Notes: generated from the letters alone by a model not told the origin. Counted from the stretch's first letter, positions 24,439-33,053 are shown. The stretch: DNA of 59,497 nt from Streptomyces plumbidurans (GCF_019857225.1 NZ_JAFJSY010000061.1:1-59497), one strand, 5' to 3'. Numbers and translations are program-made.

Positions 24439-25050
24439 ATGACTTCCGTCCTCGTCTGCGACGACTCCCCGCTTGCCCGAGAGGCGCTCCGCCGCGCGGT
24501 CGCGACCGTGCCCGGCGTCGAGCGCGTGACGACCGCGGCCAACGGCGAGGAAGTCCTCCGCCGCTGGGGCGCCGACCGCTCGGACCTCATTCTGATGGAC
24601 GTACGCATGCCCGGTCTCGGCGGCGTCGAGACCGTCCGCCGGCTGCTGTCCGCCGACCCCGGCGCCCGCATCATCATGCTCACCGTCGCCGAGGACCTGG
24701 ACGGCGTCGCCCTCGCGGTCGCCGCGGGTGCCCGCGGCTATCTGCACAAGGACGCCTCGCGCGCGGAGTTGCGCGCGACGGTCACCCAGGCGCTCGCCGA
24801 CCCGACCTGGCGGCTGGCCCCGCGCCGGCTGCGCTCCGCCGAGATGGGCGCCGCGCCCACGCTCACCGCGCGTGAGATCCAGGTGCTCGAAGGCATGAGC
24901 CACGGCCGCTCCAACGCCGAGATCGGCCGCGAGCTGTTCCTCTCCGAGGACACCGTCAAGACGCACGCGCGGCGGCTGTTCAAGAAGCTCGGCGCCTCGG
25001 ACCGGGCACACGCGGTGGCGCTCGGTTTCCGCTGGGGCCTGGTCCGTTAG
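24439..25050 (+). CDS. bldM: Orphan response regulator BldM
   Basis: A 203-residue NarL/FixJ-type regulator that activates aerial-hypha and sporulation genes, as a homodimer or as a heterodimer with WhiI. The receiver domain (TSVLVCDDSPLAREALRRA; LILMDVRMPG with the Asp at the phosphorylation position; MLTVAEDLDG; GYLHKDAS) is followed by the LuxR-type HTH (LTAREIQVLEGMSHGRSNAE, SEDTVKTHARRLFKKLG). No sensor kinase is adjacent and BldM is considered atypical. The ATG at 24439 follows GGAGGGCGG. Confidence 0.97.
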   Translation: MTSVLVCDDSPLAREALRRAVATVPGVERVTTAANGEEVLRRWGADRSDLILMDVRMPGLGGVETVRRLLSADPGARIIMLTVAEDLDGVALAVAAGARGYLHKDASRAELRATVTQALADPTWRLAPRRLRSAEMGAAPTLTAREIQVLEGMSHGRSNAEIGRELFLSEDTVKTHARRLFKKLGASDRAHAVALGFRWGLVR

Positions 25051-25085
25051 GGCCTTGGGTGGGTCACAGCGGGGGTCGTGAAAGT

Positions 25086-25111
25086 CCCCGCCTACCGCAC
25101 GGTGGGCGGGG
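25086..25111 (+). terminator. Possible terminator after bldM
   Basis: CCCCGCCTACC (25086-25096), loop GCAC and GGTGGGCGGGG (25101-25111) form an 11-bp stem with one wobble pair, 35 bp past the bldM stop. There is no T-run, so it is only a candidate. Confidence 0.45.
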
Positions 25112-25225
25112 GTGGCAACACGGCCCGCCGGACGCCCGCTGCTCGTTTCGCCGCGGATGCCGCATCCTTGAGGTGTGGAGTCTCCCGGGGACGAGTCGGT
25201 CGAGCGGAAGAGGAGGGCGCAAGGG

Positions 25226-25903
25226 ATGAGTTCCGGCGCACCTGCTCATAACGCTTCGGTGCACAACATCGGACGGGGTGCCACGGACCGCGCGGCCGCA
25301 AGGCACCATGGACCGATGCGCGAGGACGAGGCGGCCGGTGCCGCAGGGGCGATCGGAGCGCTCGTCCATCGCGCCGTCGACGGCGACGAGCAGGCGACGC
25401 ACGACCTGCTCGCCCACGTCCACCCCCTGGCGCTGCGCTACTGCCGCACCCGTCTGTCCCGTCTGCCGGGCGACGCCCGGCACTTCGTGGAGGACCTCGC
25501 GCAGGAGGTCTGCGTAGCCGTCCTGCTCGCGTTGCCGCGCTACAAGGACACCGGGCGCCCCTTCGAGGCGTTCGTCTTCGCCATCGCCGCGCACAAGGTC
25601 GCGGACCTGCAGCGAGCGGCGATGCGCCACCCGGGGTCGACGGCCGTGCCCTCGGACGAGATGCCCGAGCGGCCCGACGACTCCCTCGGCCCCGAGGAGC
25701 GCGCACTGCTCAGCAGCGACGCCGAATGGGCCAAGAAACTCCTGGCCAACCTCCCCGAGAACCAGCGGGAACTGCTGCTGCTGCGCATCGCGGTGGGCCT
25801 CACCGCCGAGGAGACGGGCCAGATGTTGGGAATGTCACCCGGGGCGGTGCGCGTCGCACAGCACCGGGCGCTGAGCCGGCTCAGGGCGCTCGCGGAACAG
25901 TGA
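25226..25903 (+). CDS. shbA: SigD/ShbA-like RNA polymerase sigma factor
   Basis: A group 4 sigma factor between bldM and guaB, the position of ShbA in Streptomyces and SigD in Mycobacterium. ShbA is reported to drive transcription of hrdB, the principal sigma gene. Region 2 reads LALRYCRTRLSRLPGDARHF, then VEDLAQEVCVAVLLALPRY and FEAFVFAIAAHKVADLQRAA. Region 4 reads LPENQRELLLLRIAVGLTAE and QMLGMSPGAVRVAQHRALSR. The ATG at 25226 has AGGAGG 9 nt upstream (225 residues). An in-frame ATG at 25316 (195 residues, MREDEAAG) lacks a comparable site but would remove a low-complexity leader, so the start is uncertain. Confidence 0.88.
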   Translation: MSSGAPAHNASVHNIGRGATDRAAARHHGPMREDEAAGAAGAIGALVHRAVDGDEQATHDLLAHVHPLALRYCRTRLSRLPGDARHFVEDLAQEVCVAVLLALPRYKDTGRPFEAFVFAIAAHKVADLQRAAMRHPGSTAVPSDEMPERPDDSLGPEERALLSSDAEWAKKLLANLPENQRELLLLRIAVGLTAEETGQMLGMSPGAVRVAQHRALSRLRALAEQ

Positions 25904-26056
25904 CCGCTGTGCCGCGGCGCCTTGTTTGAACAGGCGCCTCGGCAATTCCGTACGAACATACGAAGCCCGGCCCTCCACGGAACTGTGGAATTTGAGAGGC
26001 GCGCTTCCCGTTAGCATGGACATCCGCACCGATCAAGGCCATTTGGGGAAGGTGTC

Positions 26057-27559
26057 ATGACTGCGAACGTCGACGGAGTGCCCGGAAAATTCGCGACACT
26101 CGGGCTGACCTACGACGACGTGCTGCTGCTGCCGGGCGCATCCGAGGTGCTGCCCAACGCGGTCGACACCTCGTCCCGCATCTCCCGCAATGTCCGGGTC
26201 AACATCCCGCTGCTCTCCGCGGCGATGGACAAGGTGACCGAGTCCCGGATGGCGATCGCGATGGCCCGCCTCGGCGGCGTCGGCGTGCTGCACCGCAACC
26301 TCTCCGTCGAGGACCAGGTCAACCAGGTCGACCTGGTCAAGCGCTCCGAGTCCGGCATGGTCACCGACCCGATCACGGTGCACCCGGAGGCGACGCTCGC
26401 GGAGGCGGACGCCCTGTGCGCCAAGTTCCGCATCAGCGGCGTCCCCGTGACCGACCCGGTGGGCAAGCTGCTCGGCATCGTCACCAACCGCGACATGGCC
26501 TTCGAGACCGACCGCAGCCGCCAGGTGCGCGACGTCATGACGCCGATGCCGCTGGTCACCGGCAAGGTCGGCATCTCCGGCGTCGACGCCATCCAGCTGC
26601 TGCGCAAGCACAAGATCGAGAAGCTTCCGCTGGTCGACGACGCGGGCATCCTCAAGGGCCTGATCACCGTCAAGGACTTCGTCAAGGCGGAGAAGTACCC
26701 CAACGCCGCCAAGGACGCCGAGGGCCGGCTGCTCGTCGGCGCCGCGGTCGGCGCGAGCCCCGAGGCCCTGGAGCGCGCCCAGGCGCTCGCCGCCGCCGGC
26801 GTGGACTTCCTGGTCGTCGACACCTCGCACGGCCACAACAGCAACGCCCTGAGCTGGATGTCGAAGATCAAGTCGGGCGTGTCCGTCGACGTGATTGGCG
26901 GCAACGTCGCCACGCGGGACGGCGCCCAGGCGCTGATCGACGCCGGTGTCGACGGCATCAAGGTGGGTGTGGGCCCGGGCTCGATCTGCACCACGCGCGT
27001 GGTGGCCGGTATCGGCGTCCCGCAGGTCACCGCCATCTACGAGGCCTCCCTGGCCGCGCGCTCCGCGGGCATCCCGCTGATCGGCGACGGCGGTCTGCAG
27101 TACTCCGGCGACATCGGCAAGGCGCTGGCCGCCGGCGCCGACACGGTCATGCTGGGCAGCCTGCTCGCCGGCTGCGAGGAGTCGCCCGGCGAGCTGCTCT
27201 TCATCAACGGCAAGCAGTTCAAGTCGTACCGCGGCATGGGCTCGCTCGGCGCCATGCAGTCCCGTGGCCAGGCGAAGTCGTATTCCAAGGACCGCTACTT
27301 CCAGGCCGAGGTCGCCACCGACGACAAGCTCGTGCCCGAGGGCGTCGAGGGCCAGGTGCCCTACCGCGGCCCGCTGGCCAACGTCCTGCACCAGCTCGTC
27401 GGCGGACTGCGCCAGACCATGGGGTACGTGGGCGCGGCCACCATCGAGGAGATGGAGTCCAAGGGCCGCTTCGTGCGCATCACCTCCGCGGGCCTGAAGG
27501 AGAGCCACCCGCACGACATCCAGATGACGGTCGAGGCGCCGAACTACAGCAGGCAGTAG
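26057..27559 (+). CDS. guaB: IMP dehydrogenase
   Basis: This enzyme converts IMP to XMP with NAD+, the committed step of GMP synthesis. The 500-residue protein has the N-terminal barrel segment LTYDDVLLLPG and two CBS domains at about residues 100-215 (MVTDPITVHPEATLAEADAL; VRDVMTPMPLVTGKVGIS). DTSHGHN and the active-site loop GPGSICTTR with the catalytic Cys follow, then IGDGGLQYSGDIGKAL and the flap region YRGMGSLGAM. It is followed by a terminator and then by the paralogue guaB3. Confidence 0.97.
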   Translation: MTANVDGVPGKFATLGLTYDDVLLLPGASEVLPNAVDTSSRISRNVRVNIPLLSAAMDKVTESRMAIAMARLGGVGVLHRNLSVEDQVNQVDLVKRSESGMVTDPITVHPEATLAEADALCAKFRISGVPVTDPVGKLLGIVTNRDMAFETDRSRQVRDVMTPMPLVTGKVGISGVDAIQLLRKHKIEKLPLVDDAGILKGLITVKDFVKAEKYPNAAKDAEGRLLVGAAVGASPEALERAQALAAAGVDFLVVDTSHGHNSNALSWMSKIKSGVSVDVIGGNVATRDGAQALIDAGVDGIKVGVGPGSICTTRVVAGIGVPQVTAIYEASLAARSAGIPLIGDGGLQYSGDIGKALAAGADTVMLGSLLAGCEESPGELLFINGKQFKSYRGMGSLGAMQSRGQAKSYSKDRYFQAEVATDDKLVPEGVEGQVPYRGPLANVLHQLVGGLRQTMGYVGAATIEEMESKGRFVRITSAGLKESHPHDIQMTVEAPNYSRQ

Positions 27560-27574
27560 GCGCCAGGTCCTCGA

Positions 27575-27604
27575 GGGCGGCCCCGGGAGCATCCGGGGCC
27601 GCCC
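27575..27604 (+). terminator. Terminator after guaB
   Basis: A perfect 12-bp GC stem (GGGCGGCCCCGG at 27575-27586, CCGGGGCCGCCC at 27593-27604) with loop GAGCAT is followed by TTGT. It should limit read-through from guaB into guaB3. Confidence 0.75.
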
Positions 27605-27664
27605 TTGTCGTACCCGTCGGCGATACTGGAGGACGCTGCAACGCATCAGGGAAAGGCCACAGAC

Positions 27665-28789
27665 GTGACTGAGATCGAGATCGGGCGCGGCAAGCGCGGC
27701 CGCCGGGCGTACGCCTTCGACGACATCGCCGTCGTCCCCAGCCGCCGTACGCGAGACCCGAAGGAGGTCTCGATCGCCTGGCAGATCGACGCCTACCGCT
27801 TCGAGCTGCCGTTCCTGGCCGCCCCCATGGACTCGGTCGTCTCGCCGGCCACCGCGATCCGCATCGGCGAGCTCGGCGGCCTCGGCGTGCTCAACCTCGA
27901 AGGTCTGTGGACGAGGTACGAGGACCCGCAGCCGCTGCTCGACGAGATCGCCCAGCTGCCCGCCGAGTCCGCGAACCGGCGGCTGCAGGAGATCTACACG
28001 GCTCCCATCAAGGAGGAGCTGATCGGCCGGCGCATCAAGGAGGTCCGCGACTCCGGCGTGGTCACGGCGGCCGCGCTCTCCCCGCAGCGCACGGCGCAGT
28101 TCTCCAAGGCGGTCGTGGACGCGGGCGTGGACATCTTCGTCATCCGCGGCACGACGGTCTCCGCGGAGCACGTCTCGGGCTCGCACGAGCCGCTGAACCT
28201 CAAGCAGTTCATCTACGAGCTCGACGTCCCGGTCATCGTCGGCGGCTGCGCCACGTACACGGCGGCCCTCCACCTGATGCGCACGGGCGCCGCGGGCGTG
28301 CTCGTCGGCTTCGGCGGCGGCGCCGCGCACACCACGCGCAACGTCCTGGGCATCCAGGTCCCGATGGCGACGGCGGTCGCGGACGTGGCCGCGGCCCGCC
28401 GGGACTACATGGACGAGTCCGGCGGCCGCTATGTGCACGTGATCGCCGACGGCGGTGTGGGCTGGTCCGGCGACCTGCCGAAGGCGATCGCCTGCGGCGC
28501 GGACGCCGTGATGATGGGCTCGCCGCTGGCCCGCGCGACGGACGCGCCCGGGCGCGGCCACCACTGGGGCATGGAGGCCGTCAACGAGGAGCTGCCGCGC
28601 GGCAAGAAGGTCGACCTGGGCACGGTCGGCACGATCGAGGAGGTCCTCACCGGCCCCTCGCACATCCCCGACGGCTCCATGAACTTCTTCGGCGCCCTGC
28701 GCCGCGCGATGGCCACGACCGGCTACAGCGAGCTGAAGGAGTTCCAGCGGGTCGAGGTGACGGTGGCGGACTCACAGCACAAGCGGTAG
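27665..28789 (+). CDS. guaB3: GuaB3-family IMP dehydrogenase-related protein
   Basis: A 374-residue member of the IMPDH/GMPR barrel family without CBS domains. It starts at GTG and shows FDDIAVVPSRRTRDPKEVSI, APMDSVVSPATAIRIGELGG and ADGGVGWSGDLPKAIACGAD. Aligned with the upstream GuaB, the active-site loop GPGSICTTR becomes GGGAAHTTR, so the catalytic Cys position holds His. IMP oxidation by the normal covalent mechanism is therefore unlikely. Family members in other bacteria have been linked to GMP reductase-like chemistry, but the role here is unproven. A strong terminator follows. Confidence 0.9.
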   Translation: MTEIEIGRGKRGRRAYAFDDIAVVPSRRTRDPKEVSIAWQIDAYRFELPFLAAPMDSVVSPATAIRIGELGGLGVLNLEGLWTRYEDPQPLLDEIAQLPAESANRRLQEIYTAPIKEELIGRRIKEVRDSGVVTAAALSPQRTAQFSKAVVDAGVDIFVIRGTTVSAEHVSGSHEPLNLKQFIYELDVPVIVGGCATYTAALHLMRTGAAGVLVGFGGGAAHTTRNVLGIQVPMATAVADVAAARRDYMDESGGRYVHVIADGGVGWSGDLPKAIACGADAVMMGSPLARATDAPGRGHHWGMEAVNEELPRGKKVDLGTVGTIEEVLTGPSHIPDGSMNFFGALRRAMATTGYSELKEFQRVEVTVADSQHKR

Positions 28790-28801
28790 GGCGTACGGCG
28801 T

Positions 28802-28841
28802 GAAGGGGGCCGGTCACCTGGTGGGGTGACCGGCCCCCTTC
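28802..28841 (+). terminator. Strong terminator after guaB3
   Basis: A perfect 17-bp stem (left arm 28802-28818, right arm 28825-28841, core GGGGGCCGGTCACC) with loop TGGTGG lies 12 bp past the stop. Its right arm ends in CCCCCTTC. It should end the guaB3 transcript before the repeat region. Confidence 0.9.
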
Positions 28842-29164
28842 GTGTGTCTGGGGCGTGCGCGGGGCGCGTGGGGCGGCATGGGGGCGTGCAGTTGCGTTCA
28901 CGGCGAATATCGGCTGGTCAGCCGGTGCGCGGGCGATAACGTCCGTGTCGGCGCCCCAGGTTGCTGGAGCGCCCCCTTCCAAGGACTTGTTCCGGACCCC
29001 GCTCCTCGGGGCCCGGCCCGATTCCGACGGACCGTCCACCGGGCATTGGGCGGCCTCGTGGAAGGGGGCGCCCATGGGACGTCACCGCAAGCCCACTCGC
29101 TGGGACGGGATCCGTCTTCGGATGGTGAAGTGCCGGAGGAGGTGGATCTTGCGGATTTTCGGAT
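28842..29164. other. Intergenic region before the 103-bp array
   Basis: No convincing gene is seen. A 31-codon plus-strand ORF at 29074-29169 (MGRHRKPTRWDGIRLRMVKC, then RRRWILRIFGW) is strikingly basic and follows GGAAGGGGG. It ends exactly where the repeat array begins, so it may be chance. The rest has typical GC content. Confidence 0.4.
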
Positions 29165-29670
29165 GGTGAGCGGCCGCCCCCACACAGCCTAGGGGCGGAC
29201 ACTCCGTGCACCATCCTGGAGCCTGCCGCAGTGCCATCTGCGGTGGGCTCCACTTTCTTTGTGGGCCGGTGAGCGGCCGCCCCCAAACAACCTAGGGGCG
29301 GACACTCCGTGCACCATCCTGGAGCCTGCCGCAGTGCCATCTGCGGTGGGCTCCACTTTCTTTGTGGGCCGGTGAGCGGCCGCCCCCAAACAACCTAGGG
29401 GCGGACACTCCGTGCACCATCCTGGAGCCTGCCGCAGTGCCACCTGCGGTGGGCTCCACTTTCATTGTGGGGCCGGTGAGCGGCCGCCCCTATAGACAGT
29501 AGGGGCGGACACCCGTGAACCGACCGGGAACTCATCGCAGTGCCCTCTGCGGTGGGTTTCACCCTTTGTGTGGGTTGGTGAGCGGCCGCCCCCAAACAAC
29601 CTAGGGGCGGACACTCCGTGCACCATCCTGGAGCCTGCCGCAGTCCCACCTGCGGTGGGCTCCACCTGTG
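29165..29670 (+). repeat. Tandem array of five structured 103-bp units
   Basis: Units start with GGTGAGCGG at 29165, 29268, 29371, 29475 and 29577 (spacing 103, 103, 104 and 102 bp). Each contains two inverted repeats. The first is CCGCCCC..GGGGCGG with a 9-11-nt loop. The second is a 14-bp stem, in unit 1 formed by 29218-29231 and 29238-29251 with loop tgccat. Unit 4 (29527-29540 with 29547-29560) differs at many positions yet still pairs at all 14, partly by G-C to A-T exchange and G.U wobble. Wobble pairs fit a plus-strand RNA. The array lies between convergent guaB3 and the sugar dehydrogenase gene. Confidence 0.88.
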
Positions 29671-29740
29671 TCTGTAAGGTACCCGCGGCCCGTTACGCAT
29701 GCCACCGGCGTCCGGGGCTTGTCCGTTCGCGCGCCCCCCT

Positions 29741-30949
29741 TCACAACCGATGCGCCGCCCCCGTGGGCGTGGCGCCGCGGGTGTCCAGCAGGAGCTGGGC
29801 CTTCACCGACAGGCCCTGCAGGTCGTACGTGCGGTGCTGCTGGAGCAGGATCGTGAGGTCGGCGTCGGCCGCGGCCTCGTAGAGGGAGTCGGCGCGGGGG
29901 ACCGGGCGGTCGAGGACGTTCCAGGACGGGACGTGCGGGTCGTGGTAGCTGACGGAGGCACCGAGTTCCATCAGGCGGACGGCGATCTCCCGTGCTGGCG
30001 TGCCCTGTTGGTCGGCGAGGTCGGGCTTGTACGTGACGCCGAGGAGAAGGACACGGGCCGCCCGCGCCGACTTGCCGTGCTCGTTGAGCAGGGTGGCCGC
30101 GCGCCGGACGACGTAGCCGGGCATCTGGCTGTTGACCTGCTGTGCCAGCTCGACCATGCGCAGGGTGCGCCCGCCGTGCCCGGTCAGGTCCTGGGGGACG
30201 CCGTGGCCGCCGACGCCGGGTCCGGGGCGGAAGGCCTCGAAGCCGAACGGCTTGGTCTCGGCGCACCGGATGACGTCCCACAGGTCGACGCCCAGATCGT
30301 GGCAGAGGACGGCCATCTCGTTGACGAGCGCGATGTTGACGTGCCGGAAGTTGGTCTCCAGCAGTTGCACGGTCTCCGCCTCGCGCAGTCCACGCGCGCG
30401 TACCACCTTGTCCGTCAGGCGCCCGTAGAACGCCGCCGCCGACTCGGTGCAGGCGGAGGTGAGACCGCCGATCACCTTGGGGGTGTTGGCCGGGGTGAAG
30501 ACGCGGTTGCCCGGATCGACCCGGCTGGGGGAGTACGCCAGGTGGAAATCGCGTCCCGCGCGCAGACCGGAGCCCTCTTCGAGCAGGGGGCGCAGGAACT
30601 CCTCCGTGGTGCCCGCGGGGACGGACGACTCCAGGATGACCGTGGTGTGCGGGCGCAGATGTGCGCCCAGGGTCCGGGCGGCGGCCGCCACCTGGGAGAG
30701 GTCGAGGCCGCCGTCCGCGCCGCGGTGGGTCGGCGCGCAGATGACCGCGGTGCGGACCCGGCCGAGCTCGGCGGGCGTGGTGGCGTGCCGGAAGCCCCCC
30801 GAGAGCATCCGGCGCAGTTCGGCGGGGCTGAGATCACCGGGTTCGGGACCGGTCCGGTAGCCGAGCGTGGAGATGCCGGCAGCGACGGCTGCCTGGGCCA
30901 GGGGCAGGCCGAACGGGCCGAGTCCGATGACGGCGAGATCTGCGGGCAT
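29741..30949 (-). CDS. Nucleotide-sugar dehydrogenase homologue lacking catalytic residues
   Basis: A 402-residue protein with the full UDP-sugar dehydrogenase architecture. It has N-terminal Rossmann MPADLAVIGLGPFGLPLAQA, central AYSPSRVDPGN and ETNFRHVNIALVNEMAVL, and C-terminal GVTYKPDLADQQGTPA with YHDPHVPSW. In active enzymes of the WecC/WbpA type the nucleophile lies in GPGVGGHCIPVDP. Here it reads GPGVGGHGVPQDL, with Gly250 in place of Cys. The conserved Lys of the ETxKLLENxF helix is also Gln (VQLLETNF). Two-step oxidation of a UDP-sugar is therefore doubtful. It may bind a nucleotide sugar or catalyse a partial reaction. It is divergent from glpD. Confidence 0.85.
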   Translation of the reverse strand: MPADLAVIGLGPFGLPLAQAAVAAGISTLGYRTGPEPGDLSPAELRRMLSGGFRHATTPAELGRVRTAVICAPTHRGADGGLDLSQVAAAARTLGAHLRPHTTVILESSVPAGTTEEFLRPLLEEGSGLRAGRDFHLAYSPSRVDPGNRVFTPANTPKVIGGLTSACTESAAAFYGRLTDKVVRARGLREAETVQLLETNFRHVNIALVNEMAVLCHDLGVDLWDVIRCAETKPFGFEAFRPGPGVGGHGVPQDLTGHGGRTLRMVELAQQVNSQMPGYVVRRAATLLNEHGKSARAARVLLLGVTYKPDLADQQGTPAREIAVRLMELGASVSYHDPHVPSWNVLDRPVPRADSLYEAAADADLTILLQQHRTYDLQGLSVKAQLLLDTRGATPTGAAHRL

Positions 30950-30999
30950 GTCGTGGGCCGTCCTTCCCAGTAGCCGAAGCGGGACAGGTGCGCAAGCCC

Positions 31000-31104
31000 T
31001 GTGGACAGGACAGGTGAAGCGCAATGTCACACTAGGAGTAAATATGACCGTTCTGCGGTATTGGGCGGCCGTGTTTTCCGCCGGTCCTGGGAATGTTGTC
31101 CACA
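31000..31104. promoter_or_regulatory. Two divergent DnaA-box-like sites
   Basis: TGTGGACAG (31000-31008, reverse of CTGTCCACA) and TTGTCCACA (31096-31104) match the Streptomyces DnaA box. They face each other 88 bp apart in the gap between the sugar dehydrogenase and glpD. They could titrate DnaA or regulate a neighbouring gene. Confidence 0.5.
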
Positions 31105-31221
31105 GGCTGGGGGCGAGTGGTGGCTGAAGCTGGGCAACCCGGTCAGAATTTGGGCATGGGGGATGGGAGACGGGCTTCGCCCGACGGGTGCGGCCGGCGC
31201 TATCTATAGCGGGAGGCAGCG

Positions 31222-32928
31222 GTGAGGACAGCGACACTGGGGCCGGCGCAGCGCGCCGAGGCACTGGCGGGAATGGCCGAGCGCGAGCTGGACGTGCTGG
31301 TCGTGGGCGGTGGAGTGGTCGGCGCGGGCACCGCCCTCGACGCCGTGACGCGCGGGTTGTCCACCGGCCTGGTCGAAGCACGGGACTGGGCCTCGGGCAC
31401 CTCCAGCAGGTCCAGCAAACTGGTCCACGGCGGACTGCGCTATCTGGAGATGCTCGACTTCGCGCTCGTCAGGGAGGCGCTGAAGGAGCGCGGCCTGCTC
31501 CTGGAGCGGCTCGCCCCGCACCTGGTGAAGCCGGTGCCGTTCCTGTACCCGCTGCAGCACCAGGGCTGGGAGCGGCTGTACGCCGGATCGGGCGTCGCGC
31601 TCTACGACGCCATGTCGATGGCGCGCGGACACGGCCGCGGCCTGCCGATGCACCGTCACCTGACCCGCCGCCACGCCCTGCGCGTGGCACCGGCGTTGAG
31701 GAAGGACGCCCTGGTCGGGGCGCTGCAGTACTACGACGCCCAGATGGACGACGCCCGCTATGTGGCCACACTGGTGCGCACGGCCGCGTCCTACGGTGCG
31801 AAGGCCGCCAACCGCGCCCGCGTGGCCGGCTTCCTGCGCGAGGGCGAGCGAGTCGTCGGCGCACGCGTGCAGGACGTCGAGGCGGGCGGGGAGTACGAGA
31901 TCCACGCGAAGCAGATCGTCAACGCGACGGGTGTGTGGACCGACGACACCCAGGCCATGGTGGGCGAGCGCGGGCAGTTCCACGTCCGCGCCTCCAAGGG
32001 CATCCATCTGGTCGTGCCGAAGGACCGCATCAACTCCTCGTCCGGGCTGATTTTGCGCACGGAGAAGTCCGTGCTGTTCGTCATCCCCTGGGGGCGGCAC
32101 TGGATCGTCGGCACCACCGACACCGACTGGGACCTCGACAAGGCGCATCCCGCCGCCTCCAGCGCGGACATCGACTATCTGCTGGAGCATGTGAACTCCG
32201 TGCTCGCGGTGCCGCTGACCCGGGACGACGTACAGGGCGTGTACGCAGGGCTCCGCCCGCTGCTGGCCGGCGAGTCGGACGCCACCAGCAAGCTGTCGCG
32301 CGAGCACACCGTGGCGCATCCTGCGCCCGGTCTGGTGGTCGTCGCGGGCGGCAAGTACACGACGTACCGGGTGATGGCCAAGGACGCGGTGGACGAGGCG
32401 GTGCACGGGCTCGACATGCGGGTCGCCGAGTGCGTCACGGAGGACGTGCCGCTGCTGGGCGCGGAGGGCTATCGCGCGCTGTGGAACGCGCGAGCACGGA
32501 TCGCGGCACGCACCGGCCTGCACGTGGTGCGCGTCGAACATCTGCTGAATCGCTACGGCGCGATGGCGGAGGAGGTGCTCGACCTGGTGGCGGCCGACCA
32601 GTCCCTCGGCGAGCCGCTGCAGGCCGCCGACGACTATCTGCGCGCCGAGGTGGTGTACGCCGCCTCGCACGAGGGCGCCCGGCACCTGGACGACGTGCTG
32701 ACCCGGCGCACCCGCATCTCCATCGAGACCTTCGACCGCGGCACGCGCAGCGCCCGGGAGGCGGCCGAGCTGATGGCGCCGGTGCTCGGCTGGGACAAGG
32801 ACCAGATCGAGCGCGAGGTCGAGCACTACGAGAAGCGGGTGGAGGCCGAGCGGGAGTCGCAGCGGCAGCCCGACGACCTGACGGCGGACGCGGCGCGGCT
32901 GGGGGCGCCGGACATCGTGCCGCTGTAG
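31222..32928 (+). CDS. glpD: Aerobic glycerol-3-phosphate dehydrogenase
   Basis: A membrane-associated FAD enzyme that oxidises sn-glycerol-3-phosphate to dihydroxyacetone phosphate and feeds electrons to quinones. The 568-residue protein has the FAD-binding ELDVLVVGGGVVGAGTALDA, the family signature SGTSSRSSKLVHGGLRYL, VVPKDRINSSSGLIL, PWGRHWIVGTTDTDWD and YAGLRPLL. The C-terminal domain with RYGAMAEEVLDLV follows. The GTG start follows GGGAGG. The gene converges on the serine hydrolase. No glpF or glpK is adjacent. Confidence 0.95.
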   Translation: MRTATLGPAQRAEALAGMAERELDVLVVGGGVVGAGTALDAVTRGLSTGLVEARDWASGTSSRSSKLVHGGLRYLEMLDFALVREALKERGLLLERLAPHLVKPVPFLYPLQHQGWERLYAGSGVALYDAMSMARGHGRGLPMHRHLTRRHALRVAPALRKDALVGALQYYDAQMDDARYVATLVRTAASYGAKAANRARVAGFLREGERVVGARVQDVEAGGEYEIHAKQIVNATGVWTDDTQAMVGERGQFHVRASKGIHLVVPKDRINSSSGLILRTEKSVLFVIPWGRHWIVGTTDTDWDLDKAHPAASSADIDYLLEHVNSVLAVPLTRDDVQGVYAGLRPLLAGESDATSKLSREHTVAHPAPGLVVVAGGKYTTYRVMAKDAVDEAVHGLDMRVAECVTEDVPLLGAEGYRALWNARARIAARTGLHVVRVEHLLNRYGAMAEEVLDLVAADQSLGEPLQAADDYLRAEVVYAASHEGARHLDDVLTRRTRISIETFDRGTRSAREAAELMAPVLGWDKDQIEREVEHYEKRVEAERESQRQPDDLTADAARLGAPDIVPL

Positions 32929-33053
32929 GGGCTGCAGGGGCTCCATGGGACCTCGGTGAGCGGAATCCGGGGCTGGGGACGCCGGTCGGTGCTGACGGCA
33001 CATCACTCGAACGAGTGTCGTGAACCGGGATCTTCGTTCGGGACCGGGTCGTT

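Noticed and set aside
26033..28663. Long minus-strand frame opposite guaB and guaB3
   Set aside because: It is the mirror of well-conserved IMPDH genes. The translation is a low-complexity Arg/Gly/Asp/Val sequence.
29165..29670. Possible CRISPR array or repeated small coding genes (for example frames reading MALRQAPGWCTECPP)
   Set aside because: Units are nearly identical along their whole length with no unique spacers, and no cas genes are nearby. The frames exist only because of the repeat and lack ribosome-binding sites.
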